13,695 nucleotides of DNA from an uncultured Coriobacteriaceae bacterium (GTDB taxonomy: Bacteria; Actinomycetota; Coriobacteriia; Coriobacteriales; QAMH01). Below are positions 6,848 to 13,417 of the stretch, in pieces. The DNA is taken from the NCBI GenBank assembly GCA_902783175.1, contig CACZQA010000327.1, forward strand, positions 1-13,695, read 5' to 3'. The first letter of the stretch is position 1. Every line of letters begins with the position of its first letter. The notes below the pieces were generated by a model, which ran no database searches, was not told where the DNA came from, and saw only the letters and a list, made by a program, of their open reading frames with translations. Both the position numbers and the translations under genes were made by a program.

Positions 6848-7678
6848 GTGGCAGAAGAGAGCTGCAATTCCAATTGCTCGGCATGCGGTGATGCGGGGTG
6901 CGCTTCGCGCCAGGCACCGCAGAAGCTTGCCGTCCACGAGGGCACCAAGATTGACAAGATTATCGCCATCGCATCGGGCAAAGGCGGTGTCGGCAAATCC
7001 CTGACCACCGCGCTGCTCGCCTGCGAGCTGCGTCGTCGCGGCCATTCCGTCGGCATCCTCGACGGCGACATCACGGGCCCTTCGATCCCGCGTTCCTTCG
7101 GCATCCACGAGCCGCCATCGGTCGATGAGAGCGGCATGCTCGCTCCTGCTGTCACCAAGACTGGCATCAAGGTCGTCTCCACCAACATGCTGACGTCCGA
7201 CGAGGCGCAGCCCTTCTTGTGGCGTGGCCCGGTGCTCAACGGCATCCTCACCCAGTTCTACAGCGACATCAACTGGGGCGAGCTCGACTACCTGCTCATC
7301 GACATGCCTCCGGGAACCGGTGACATCCCCATGACCGTCTTCCAGCAGTTCCCGCTCAAGGGCGTCGTCGTGGCAACTGCCCCGCAGGTGCTCGTCAACA
7401 TGATCGTCGAGAAGGCCATCCGCATGGCCGACCATATGAACGTCCCCGTGGTCGCGCTCGTCGAGAACATGTCCTACTACGAGTGCCCTGACTGCGGCAC
7501 GCGCCACGAGATCTTTGGCAAGTCCGAGGTCGAGGCCATCGCCAAGGACAAGGGCATCGATACCTGGACGCGCGTTCCCATGGACCCGAAGATCTCTGCA
7601 GAGGTCGACGCCGGCAAGGCGGAGGACATCGAGGGCGACTGGTACAAGGGCGTCGCGGACAAGCTGGAGACGCTCTAA
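6848..7678 (+). CDS. mrp: NBP35/Mrp-type P-loop ATPase, iron-sulfur cluster carrier
   Basis: Mrp/NBP35 (ApbC-like) proteins are ATP-dependent dimeric carriers that assemble and deliver 4Fe-4S clusters. The 276-residue protein has an N-terminal Cys set C6-X3-C10-X2-C13-X4-C18, as in NBP35-type members, then the deviant Walker A SGKGGVGKS (43-51), LDGDITGPSIPR (71-82), the DMPPGTGD motif (152-159), and the C-terminal bridging CPDC (213-216) expected to hold the shared cluster between two monomers. GTG 6848 is the chosen start: GGAGG at 6838-6842 gives 5 bp spacing, although the frame is open to 6800. A terminator hairpin follows. Its position just before an operon needing at least five 4Fe-4S clusters is suggestive, but the terminator between them argues for separate transcription. 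Confidence 0.94.
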   Translation: MAEESCNSNCSACGDAGCASRQAPQKLAVHEGTKIDKIIAIASGKGGVGKSLTTALLACELRRRGHSVGILDGDITGPSIPRSFGIHEPPSVDESGMLAPAVTKTGIKVVSTNMLTSDEAQPFLWRGPVLNGILTQFYSDINWGELDYLLIDMPPGTGDIPMTVFQQFPLKGVVVATAPQVLVNMIVEKAIRMADHMNVPVVALVENMSYYECPDCGTRHEIFGKSEVEAIAKDKGIDTWTRVPMDPKISAEVDAGKAEDIEGDWYKGVADKLETL

Positions 7679-7721
7679 GGCGCAGCAACCGCCCCAAAGC
7701 AATATTATTCTTTAAAAAAAT

Positions 7722-7762
7722 AAGTAGGCAGGCTCCTATAAGGGTGCCTGCCTACTTGTATA
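7722..7762 (+). terminator. Rho-independent terminator after NBP35/Mrp gene, possibly bidirectional
   Basis: A perfect 12 bp stem (7722-7733 with 7746-7757; AAGTAGGCAGGC / GCCTGCCTACTT), extended by C7735-G7744 and C7736-G7743 after a T-T mismatch, closes on a short loop. It is followed by TTGTATATT on the plus strand and preceded by a TTTAAAAAAATA tract, which would supply a U-run for the opposite strand. It separates mrp from the molybdoenzyme operon. Confidence 0.88.
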
Positions 7763-7858
7763 TTCACCTGCGCGTTTGTGCGATTCTTCTCGCGCTGCTG
7801 CATATTCACATTTGCCGATACCCGTTGCCAAACTGATGATTTTTCAAAGGGAATGAAG

Positions 7859-7885
7859 TACTATCCAAGGCTGTGTATTTACACA
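7859..7885 (+). promoter_or_regulatory. Candidate promoter -10 and perfect palindromic operator upstream of molybdoenzyme operon
   Basis: The palindrome TGTGTA-TT-TACACA (7872-7885) has fully matching 6 bp arms and lies 34 bp before the GTG start. TACTAT at 7859-7864 would serve as a -10 element, placing the transcription start at the left edge of the palindrome. The TGTG...CACA form recalls CRP/FNR- or Rex-type sites, but its spacing (six bases between TGTG and CACA) is shorter than either consensus. Palindrome seen directly; promoter role inferred. Confidence 0.5.
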
Positions 7886-7919
7886 AGGACTTTGCAGTAG
7901 AGAGAAAAAGGAGGGGACA

Positions 7920-10763
7920 GTGACAGATAAAATTGATTTTCATGCAGATGACGTAGTCGTCCGCAAATCAGCCTGTTACTTCTGCCACCAGAACTGCGGC
8001 GTTTTGGCTTACGTCAAAGACGGCAAGCTCATCTACGCCGAAGGCGACCCGGACCACCCGACGAACGCCGGCGGCCTGTGCACTCGCGGCAACCAGGCCA
8101 TGACCTTCGTCGACAATCCGTCGCGTATCAACTACCCGATGAAGCGCGCGGGCAAGAAGGGCGAAAACAAGTGGGAGCGCGTCTCCTGGGATCAGGCCCT
8201 GACCGAGATTGCCGCGAAGCTCAACCAGATCAAGGAGGAGAGCGGCCCCGAGGCAGTTGCTGCTGCAGCCGGTACGCTCCGCACCGACGACTGGGCACGC
8301 CGCCGCGTCCTCAACTTCGTCGGCACGCCGAATGGCTTCCACAACGCACTGCTGTGCTGGATCCCGACCTTCATGATCGAGACCGCCATCAGCGGCTGGT
8401 CTCCGTTCGAGACCGACCTGGGCACTTCCAAGTGCGTCGTGCTGTGGGGCATGAACCCGGGCGCGTCTTCCATGCCCGGCGCCCATGGCTACTTCGACCT
8501 GCAGAAGGCCAATGGCATGAAGCTCATCGTCGTCGACCCGCGCTACACCGAGACCGCAGCTCACGCTGACCTGTGGCTCCCGCTGCGCCCCGGTTCCGAC
8601 GCCGCACTGTCCCTCGCCATGCTCAATGTCATTTTGAACGAGTTCCTCTACGACTTTGACTTCGTGGAGAACTGGTGCACCGATATCGACGAGCTGCGCG
8701 ACCACATGGAGCCCTACACTCCCGAATGGGCAGCACCCCTCACCTGGCTCGACCCCGAGCAGATCCGCGAGGCCGCCCGCATGTACGCCACCAACCGCCC
8801 CGGCAACATGCAGTGGGCAGACACGTGGGACCAGCTGGGCCGCTCTGCGTCTGCAGGCACCCAGGCCCGCGCGATCATGCGCGCCATCTGCGGTAACCTC
8901 GACGTCCCCGGCGGCGACGGCATGCCCGGCCCGGCAGCCTACGTCACCGATGAGGAGCTCGAGCGCAACGACGTCCTCCCCGACGAGGTCAAGTCCAAGC
9001 AGATCGGCTCCGACAAGTACAAGCTGACCACCTTCCCCGGTTACGAGCGCCTCGCAGAGATCTCCAGGCGCAAGTGGGGCAAGGCATTCACCGCAGAGTG
9101 GATGTGCGAGGCCCATGGCCCGTCCGTCTTCAAGGCGATCATCACCGGCGACCCGTACCAGGTCCGTGCGCTGTTCTGCAGCGGCACCAACCCGATCTCT
9201 TCCTACGGCGACTCCAAGATGGTCTGGGAAGCGCTCAAGAAGGTCGAGTTCATGGTCGTCCTCGAGTACTTCATGACCCCGACTGCCCTCATGGCGGACT
9301 ACGTCCTGCCGGTTGCCGGTGCTATGGAGCGCCCCGTCGTCCACACCAACTACGGCGTCACCGACTCCATCGTGGCCTCCGAGCGCGCCATCGACCCGCT
9401 GTACGAGCGCAAGAGCGACTACGACATCTGGCGCGAGCTCGGCCTGGCCTGCGGCCAGGGCAAGGAGGCGTGGCCGTACGACTCCCTCGAGGAGGAGCTC
9501 TTCCACGTCATCGAGCCTCTGGGCATGCCCGTCAGCAGCTATGACGAGTTCGTCGAGAAGTACCGCATGTACTATCCGCCGGTCCGCTACAAGAAGCACG
9601 AGGCCCGCGGCCAGTTCTGCACCAACACCGGCAAGGTCGAGCTCAACAGCACGGTCTTCCAGGAGTTCGGCTATCCCGGAATGCCCACCTACCTGGGCGC
9701 CCCCGAAAACGAGGTCGACGATCCCGAGGTTGCCGAGGAATACCCGATCGTGCTCACCACGGGCGGCGGCTTCATGCCGTTCCACCACTCCGAGCACTTC
9801 AACAACCCGATCATCCGCTACATCAAGCCCGATCCGTTCTTCACCATCAACCCCGAGCTGGCCGAGAAGCTGGACATCAAGGACGGCGACTGGTGCTGGA
9901 TCGAGACCCGTCGCGGCCGCATGAAGCAGCGCGCCAACGTCGAGCCGGCAATCGATCCGCGCGCCATCTACACCCAGCGCGGCTGGTGGTTCCCCGAGCG
10001 CGACTGGAACGACCCCGACCAGCCCTTCGGCTGCCTCGAGTCCAACACCAACGTCATCACGTCCGTCGATGACGAGCACTGCGATCCGCTGACCGGCTGC
10101 TGGGCAAACCGCGGCCTGATGTGCAAGGTGTACAAGTGCACCGCCATCGACCACGAGTTCACCCACGAGGACGCTCAGTTCTCCATCCCGGGTTCCGACT
10201 TCGCAACCAAGGGCGCCGGCGTCCACTCCATGCCGCACGAGCAGAAGATGGCCCGCGAGTTCGCCGAGCCGATCTTCGCGCAGCCCGACACCGAGGTCCC
10301 CGAGGGCTTCGCATGGGACTACAAGACTCGCCGCATCTACGAGGAGTCCACGGGCATGACGCTCGACCCCTCTGGTTGGCTCATCGACGAGGCGGGCACC
10401 TACTATCAGCAGGGCACGCACTTCAAGTACGTCAACTACAACGGCGACTTCCTGCTCGACGAGGCAAACGGCAAGTACTACGACTTCTCTGGCAACCCCT
10501 CTGAGGGGCCCCAGTACGCCGGTGCCGAGCTCCCCGCAGGCGTCACGTGGAATCCCGTCACCCTGACCACCGTCCACGACAAGACCGGCTTCCGCTACGA
10601 CGGCGACTCCGGTTGGGTCATCGACGACGCGACGGGCACGTACTACGACGTGGCCAACGGCTGGAAATACGAAAACGTCAACGGCGTTGACTACCTCCAT
10701 GACGTCCAGGGCGATGCCTGGTACGACATGCAGTACAACGCGGTTGCAGCACCGCAGAACTAA
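7920..10763 (+). CDS. DMSO-reductase-family molybdopterin oxidoreductase, catalytic subunit with C-terminal repeat tail
   Basis: A 947-residue bis-MGD molybdo- or tungsto-enzyme. The N-terminal 4Fe-4S site is C19-X2-C22-X3-C26 with C54 (GGLCTRGN). Cofactor-binding segments include VLWGMNPGAS (174-183), IVVDPRYTETAAHADLWLPLRPGSDAAL (two blocks, 203-230), CSGTNPISSYG (420-430) and a C-terminal molybdopterin dinucleotide-binding domain from about 605 (YPIVLTTGGG) to about 740. C146 in GTPNGFHNALLCWIP sits where PsrA/thiosulfate-reductase-like enzymes carry the metal ligand, so a Cys-ligated metal is plausible. No twin-arginine signal precedes the first cluster, so the enzyme should be cytoplasmic. 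Residues about 796-947 are an aromatic, Asp/Gly-rich repeat tail beyond the family fold. GTG 7920 follows AAGGAGGGG at 5 bp. Codon use is strongly C-ending and selective. Next gene starts 15 bp later. Substrate unknown. Confidence 0.95.
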   Translation: MTDKIDFHADDVVVRKSACYFCHQNCGVLAYVKDGKLIYAEGDPDHPTNAGGLCTRGNQAMTFVDNPSRINYPMKRAGKKGENKWERVSWDQALTEIAAKLNQIKEESGPEAVAAAAGTLRTDDWARRRVLNFVGTPNGFHNALLCWIPTFMIETAISGWSPFETDLGTSKCVVLWGMNPGASSMPGAHGYFDLQKANGMKLIVVDPRYTETAAHADLWLPLRPGSDAALSLAMLNVILNEFLYDFDFVENWCTDIDELRDHMEPYTPEWAAPLTWLDPEQIREAARMYATNRPGNMQWADTWDQLGRSASAGTQARAIMRAICGNLDVPGGDGMPGPAAYVTDEELERNDVLPDEVKSKQIGSDKYKLTTFPGYERLAEISRRKWGKAFTAEWMCEAHGPSVFKAIITGDPYQVRALFCSGTNPISSYGDSKMVWEALKKVEFMVVLEYFMTPTALMADYVLPVAGAMERPVVHTNYGVTDSIVASERAIDPLYERKSDYDIWRELGLACGQGKEAWPYDSLEEELFHVIEPLGMPVSSYDEFVEKYRMYYPPVRYKKHEARGQFCTNTGKVELNSTVFQEFGYPGMPTYLGAPENEVDDPEVAEEYPIVLTTGGGFMPFHHSEHFNNPIIRYIKPDPFFTINPELAEKLDIKDGDWCWIETRRGRMKQRANVEPAIDPRAIYTQRGWWFPERDWNDPDQPFGCLESNTNVITSVDDEHCDPLTGCWANRGLMCKVYKCTAIDHEFTHEDAQFSIPGSDFATKGAGVHSMPHEQKMAREFAEPIFAQPDTEVPEGFAWDYKTRRIYEESTGMTLDPSGWLIDEAGTYYQQGTHFKYVNYNGDFLLDEANGKYYDFSGNPSEGPQYAGAELPAGVTWNPVTLTTVHDKTGFRYDGDSGWVIDDATGTYYDVANGWKYENVNGVDYLHDVQGDAWYDMQYNAVAAPQN
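10305..10748 (+). repeat. Degenerate aromatic repeat region encoding the tail of the molybdoenzyme
   Basis: At protein level the unit is roughly hydrophobic-x-D-x-x-T/N-G-x-x-Y-D/Y. Copies are LIDEAGTYY (822-830 region), LLDEANGKYYD (845-855), TVHDKTGFRYD (884-894), VIDDATGTYYD (900-910) and LHDVQGDAWYD (926-936), with a weaker one at WDYKTRRIYEE (799-809). Copies are diverged in DNA, so this is an old protein repeat and not a recent tandem expansion. The W-hydrophobic-x-D-x-x-T-G-x-Y-Y-D pattern resembles OCRE-type aromatic repeats by eye; homology is unproven. Confidence 0.75.
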
Positions 10764-10778
10764 GGAGGGGAGGCTTAC

Positions 10779-11339
10779 ATGACTCGTTATGCAATGGTAA
10801 TGGACACGCGTCGCTGCATCGGCTGCCAGTCGTGCACGATCGCATGCCGCACCTGGAACGAACTCCCGATTGACATCATCTACAATCCGGTCGTTTCCGA
10901 GGGCGCAGAGGGCACGTGGCCGAACGTCCACATGAACTTCACGCCGATGATCTGCATGCACTGCGCAAAGCCCGCATGCGTCCCGGCTTGCCCGACCGGC
11001 GCTTCTCGTCAGGACGACGACGGCATCGTGTGGGTAGAGCCCACTCAGTGCATGGGCTGCAAGGTCTGTGCAAACGCTTGCCCGTATGGCGCTCGCGACT
11101 ACACCAAGTCCGAGGGCTTCATGCGCAAGTGCACGTTCTGCAAAGACCGCGTGCGCGAGGGCGAGCAGCCTTACTGCGTGAAGACGTGCCATCAGAAGGC
11201 TCGTATCTTCGGCGACCTTGACGACCCCAACAGCGAGGTCAGCAAGCTCGTCGGCAAATTCAAGACCGAGCGCATCCACGAAGATCTCGGTACCGAGCCG
11301 CAGGTGTACTACATTCGTGACTTGGGAGGTCGTGGCTAA
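10779..11339 (+). CDS. Four-cluster ferredoxin-type electron-transfer subunit (DmsB/PsrB/NrfC-like)
   Basis: This 186-residue protein carries electrons between the membrane subunit and the molybdoenzyme. Its 16 Cys form four 4Fe-4S sites: C13-X2-C16-X2-C19-X3-C23; C59-X2-C62-X4-C67-X3-CP71; C91-X2-C94-X2-C97-X3-CP101; C118-X2-C121-X11-C133-X3-C137, with the first cluster probably paired with the last, as in DmsB and PsrB. There is no signal peptide, which is normal for this subunit. The ATG is preceded by a long purine run (AAGGAGGGGAGG) that overlaps the upstream stop codon. Its stop overlaps the next start as TAATG (11337-11341), so the NrfD-like gene is translationally coupled. It belongs to the same complex as its neighbours. 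Confidence 0.96.
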   Translation: MTRYAMVMDTRRCIGCQSCTIACRTWNELPIDIIYNPVVSEGAEGTWPNVHMNFTPMICMHCAKPACVPACPTGASRQDDDGIVWVEPTQCMGCKVCANACPYGARDYTKSEGFMRKCTFCKDRVREGEQPYCVKTCHQKARIFGDLDDPNSEVSKLVGKFKTERIHEDLGTEPQVYYIRDLGGRG

Positions 11340-12397
11340 TGAAACGTTTTTGGGGTTGGGAACTTGCAACCTACCTGTTCTTGGGCGGTCTCGGCGGCGG
11401 TATGCTCACCTTCGCCATGGTCTTGGACCTGATTGTCTACCCGGGTGCTGCGACGTCCAGCATTCTTGTCTGGGGCGTTTTCATCGCACTTATCGTTCTG
11501 GCCGTCGGCACCGGCCTGCTCATCTTCGAGCTGGGTCAGCCGAAGGTGTTCTACAGGGCGTTCGTCACGCGGACTGCAGTCATCAAATGGGGTGCTGTTC
11601 TGCTCTCCATCGCGATGATCTTTGCCGTGCTGTTCATCCTGTGGGAGATTACCTGGTTCAGCATGCTGCCGTTCATCCCGTATGAGGGCCTGGCGGACTT
11701 CTTCTTGGTCATCGCCGGCATCGCGGGCTTCCTAGTCATGGTCTACACCGGCACCATGATCGCCTCCCTGAAGGGCCGTCCCTTCTGGGCGACGCCTGCC
11801 CTGCCCGTGCTGTTCACGGTTTCCGCTCTGTCCACAGGTGCTGCTCTGCTGAGCCTGTGCGTCGGCGCCTTCCCGCTGCCGATGGAGTGGCTGCAGATTC
11901 CGTTCAACACCATCGAGGGCGCTGAGCTCATCGAGGGCATGAAGCACTTCCTGCACATGGCAGACGCCATCCTGATCGTGCTCGAGCTGCTGGTCCTGCT
12001 GCTGTACGTGATGCTGCAGTTCTGCGCGTCCAACAAGTACGCGAAGGCCATCGCCGACCGCTGGGTCCGTGGCTCCTGGGCATTCACCTTCTGGGGCCTG
12101 ATGGTCACCTGCGGTCTCGTCATCCCGCTGATTTTCAACGTGTTCGGCGGTATGAGCCCGGTTGGGGCCATCGTCTCTCCGGTCATGGCGCTGCTCGGCG
12201 GTTGGTTGCTCCGCTTCATGATTCTGTGGTCCTGCGAGCGCCGTCTCGACAACGGCGAGGAGAAGTTCTACACGCGTCTTCCGCAGAAGCGCGAGCCTTT
12301 CATGGACTACTGGGAGGAAGGCCGCGAGTACTGGACGTGGGTTAATCCCGCCCAGGCTGCTGCCGAAGAGCCCAAGACCGCTGCTGCGGCTGAGTAA
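11339..12397 (+). CDS. NrfD/PsrC-family membrane subunit (quinone-interacting anchor)
   Basis: A 352-residue polytopic protein with eight predicted hydrophobic helices at about residues 9-34, 41-63, 81-103, 119-141, 152-178, 203-229, 246-268 and 275-297, the number expected for NrfD proteins. The N-terminal WELATYLFLGGLGGGMLTF is the typical NrfD opening. ELGQPKVFYRAF (64-75) is a family-type loop that follows helix 2, and ASLKGRPFWATPALPVLF follows helix 4. These proteins anchor the ferredoxin subunit and exchange electrons with menaquinone. The C-terminal 50 residues are soluble and charged, ending in an Ala/Glu-rich stretch (PAQAAAEEPKTAAAAE). The start overlaps the previous stop by one base. 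A strong terminator follows 40 bp downstream and closes the operon. Confidence 0.94.
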   Translation: MKRFWGWELATYLFLGGLGGGMLTFAMVLDLIVYPGAATSSILVWGVFIALIVLAVGTGLLIFELGQPKVFYRAFVTRTAVIKWGAVLLSIAMIFAVLFILWEITWFSMLPFIPYEGLADFFLVIAGIAGFLVMVYTGTMIASLKGRPFWATPALPVLFTVSALSTGAALLSLCVGAFPLPMEWLQIPFNTIEGAELIEGMKHFLHMADAILIVLELLVLLLYVMLQFCASNKYAKAIADRWVRGSWAFTFWGLMVTCGLVIPLIFNVFGGMSPVGAIVSPVMALLGGWLLRFMILWSCERRLDNGEEKFYTRLPQKREPFMDYWEEGREYWTWVNPAQAAAEEPKTAAAAE

Positions 12398-12437
12398 CCC
12401 TCTTCAATAATTGCCGTCTACTGGCAAGTCCTTGTGG

Positions 12438-12476
12438 AACCCCGGCTGGTAATCCAGCCGGGGTTCTTGTTGTCTT
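12438..12476 (+). terminator. Strong Rho-independent terminator ending the molybdoenzyme operon
   Basis: A perfect 12 bp stem AACCCCGGCTGG / CCAGCCGGGGTT (12438-12449 with 12454-12465) closes a TAAT loop and runs into CTTGTTGTCTT. There is no matching U-run for the minus strand, so it serves the plus-strand operon rather than the converging toxin gene. Confidence 0.93.
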
Positions 12477-12519
12477 GGGGCGGGGGAGAGGAACGCGGCG
12501 CGTAGGAACGGGCCGATGG

Positions 12520-12969
12520 CTAGCGGGAGAGTTCTGCCGGCGTGTAGCTGATGCCGCGTTTAGCCTGGAGCGCAAGCCATTCTTGAGGCGTGAGCGCGGG
12601 TACTGCCGATCGCGTGAAGCCCTTCTTGTCTCGTGTAATCAGGTAATCTGCGTGTGCCTTTAATGCTGCCAGCATGACGAGGCAGTCTTCATTGTCGTCC
12701 CATTGGAGACGCGTGGCGTCGATGAGCTCGTCTGCAGAGAGCGCGACGGGCTTCACCACTTCAAACAGGCGGGCGAGCAAGGACTGTACGCGAGCAGAGT
12801 CGAGGTAGTGGCTGAGCACGTAGAACGCGTCTGCAGCAGACTGAGCGGGCATCCACAGGGTTGCATCGCCAAAGAAACCTGCGGCAACAATCTGTTCGGC
12901 GGGTTCGAAATACGGCTCTTTGCGACCGAGATAATCGATGATTACGTTGGTATCAAGCAAGAGATTCAT
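12520..12969 (-). CDS. PIN-domain ribonuclease toxin (VapC-like)
   Basis: PIN-domain toxins are Mg-dependent RNases that cut tRNA or rRNA when released from their antitoxin. The 149-residue protein starts with the PIN hallmark MNLLLDTNVIIDYL (D6), has the central acidic cluster DDNEDC (91-96) in the usual helix start, and ADYLITRDKKGF with D114 completing the active-site carboxylates. The second conserved acid of the family is less clear; D47 in SAADAFYVL is a candidate. The ATG lies inside the end of the antitoxin gene (17 bp overlap), with no strong ribosome site, so it should be translated by coupling. It converges with the molybdoenzyme operon but is separated from it by the terminator. 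Confidence 0.9.
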   Translation of the reverse strand: MNLLLDTNVIIDYLGRKEPYFEPAEQIVAAGFFGDATLWMPAQSAADAFYVLSHYLDSARVQSLLARLFEVVKPVALSADELIDATRLQWDDNEDCLVMLAALKAHADYLITRDKKGFTRSAVPALTPQEWLALQAKRGISYTPAELSR

Positions 12970-13246
12970 AGTCTGCTCGCTTTCCCGTTCTCAGAAGGTC
13001 TTTGTAATTTTCTGAGCCTTCTGACCAGCGCACCACAGCACTGCTCTGCTCTACGAACTTCGAAAACTCCGCTGCGTCTCTCGTATCTGCCGTGCTGGGC
13101 GATCCCGGTAATTCGCCCGATGCGAGAAACGCGTCGAGCGCACGGTTGATGAACTCTGACATGTTCGTTCCGCGTGCGAGAAACTCGCGCGTGGCGGCTT
13201 CCTTTTTCGCCTGGGGAATACGCGCGCTGACGAGTGTCTCCTTCAT
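12953..13246 (-). CDS. Ribbon-helix-helix antitoxin (RelB/DinJ- or CopG-like)
   Basis: The 97-residue protein begins with a short strand and helix-helix pattern typical of RHH DNA-binding domains: KETLVSARIPQAKKEAATREFLARG (two blocks), then NMSEFINRALDAFLASGELP (28-47). The polar, probably flexible C-terminal half (residues about 50-97, ending in LLRTGKRADYESLA) would wrap the toxin. Such antitoxins block the paired PIN RNase and repress their own promoter. It has a strong AGGAGG ribosome site on the minus strand just upstream of 13246 and precedes the toxin with a 17 bp overlap, the standard gene order. A perfect palindrome lies upstream at 13272-13285. Confidence 0.88.
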   Translation of the reverse strand: MKETLVSARIPQAKKEAATREFLARGTNMSEFINRALDAFLASGELPGSPSTADTRDAAEFSKFVEQSSAVVRWSEGSENYKDLLRTGKRADYESLA

Positions 13247-13271
13247 GGCTCCTCCTCTTTGGTCCGGACAC

Positions 13272-13293
13272 GTATTACGTAATACATAGTATA
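13272..13293 (-). promoter_or_regulatory. Palindromic operator and -10 of the toxin-antitoxin operon
   Basis: GTATTACGTAATAC (13272-13285) is a perfect 14 bp palindrome 25 bp upstream of the antitoxin start. On the minus strand TATACT (13288-13293) directly precedes it and would act as the -10, so the transcription start falls within the palindrome. This suits autorepression by the RHH antitoxin. No good -35 was found. Confidence 0.65.
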
Positions 13294-13360
13294 CCAGGGT
13301 TCTGGCATGGATTTTGCTGGCGGGCCAGTTGGAGGCGATTAAGCCGTTACCTGACTGCCC

Positions 13361-13388
13361 TTGTGGTGGATTTAGCGAAGTGTAAACT
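13361..13388 (+). promoter_or_regulatory. Candidate promoter for the right-edge Fe-S protein
   Basis: TTGTGG (13361-13366) and TAAACT (13383-13388) are separated by 16 bp, with a TG directly before the -10 element. The ATG of the downstream gene is 29 bp away. Moderate matches only. Confidence 0.4.
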
Positions 13389-13417
13389 GAAGGCGTCCTG
13401 ATACGAAGGAGGATGTC

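Noticed and set aside
7757..7812. Two copies of a TATTCAC string as a direct-repeat regulator site
   Set aside because: Too short (7 bp) and too far apart (about 40 bp) to rise above chance.
7872..7885. Rex or CRP/FNR binding site
   Set aside because: Half-site spacing does not match these consensus sequences, so only a generic operator is reported.
10305..10748. Choline- or cell-wall-binding repeats in the molybdoenzyme tail
   Set aside because: The aromatic/Gly pattern is superficially similar, but the protein has no export signal, so binding outside the cell wall is unlikely.
7920..10763. Selenocysteine-containing enzyme
   Set aside because: No in-frame TGA interrupts the gene and the candidate ligand position encodes Cys (tgc).
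7968..11369. Open antisense frame of 1,133 codons across the molybdoenzyme and ferredoxin genes
   Set aside because: It is a mirror of the strong C-ending codon bias of the plus-strand genes, has no ribosome site or recognisable domain, and reads as low-complexity Ala/Val/Asp/Glu-rich sequence.
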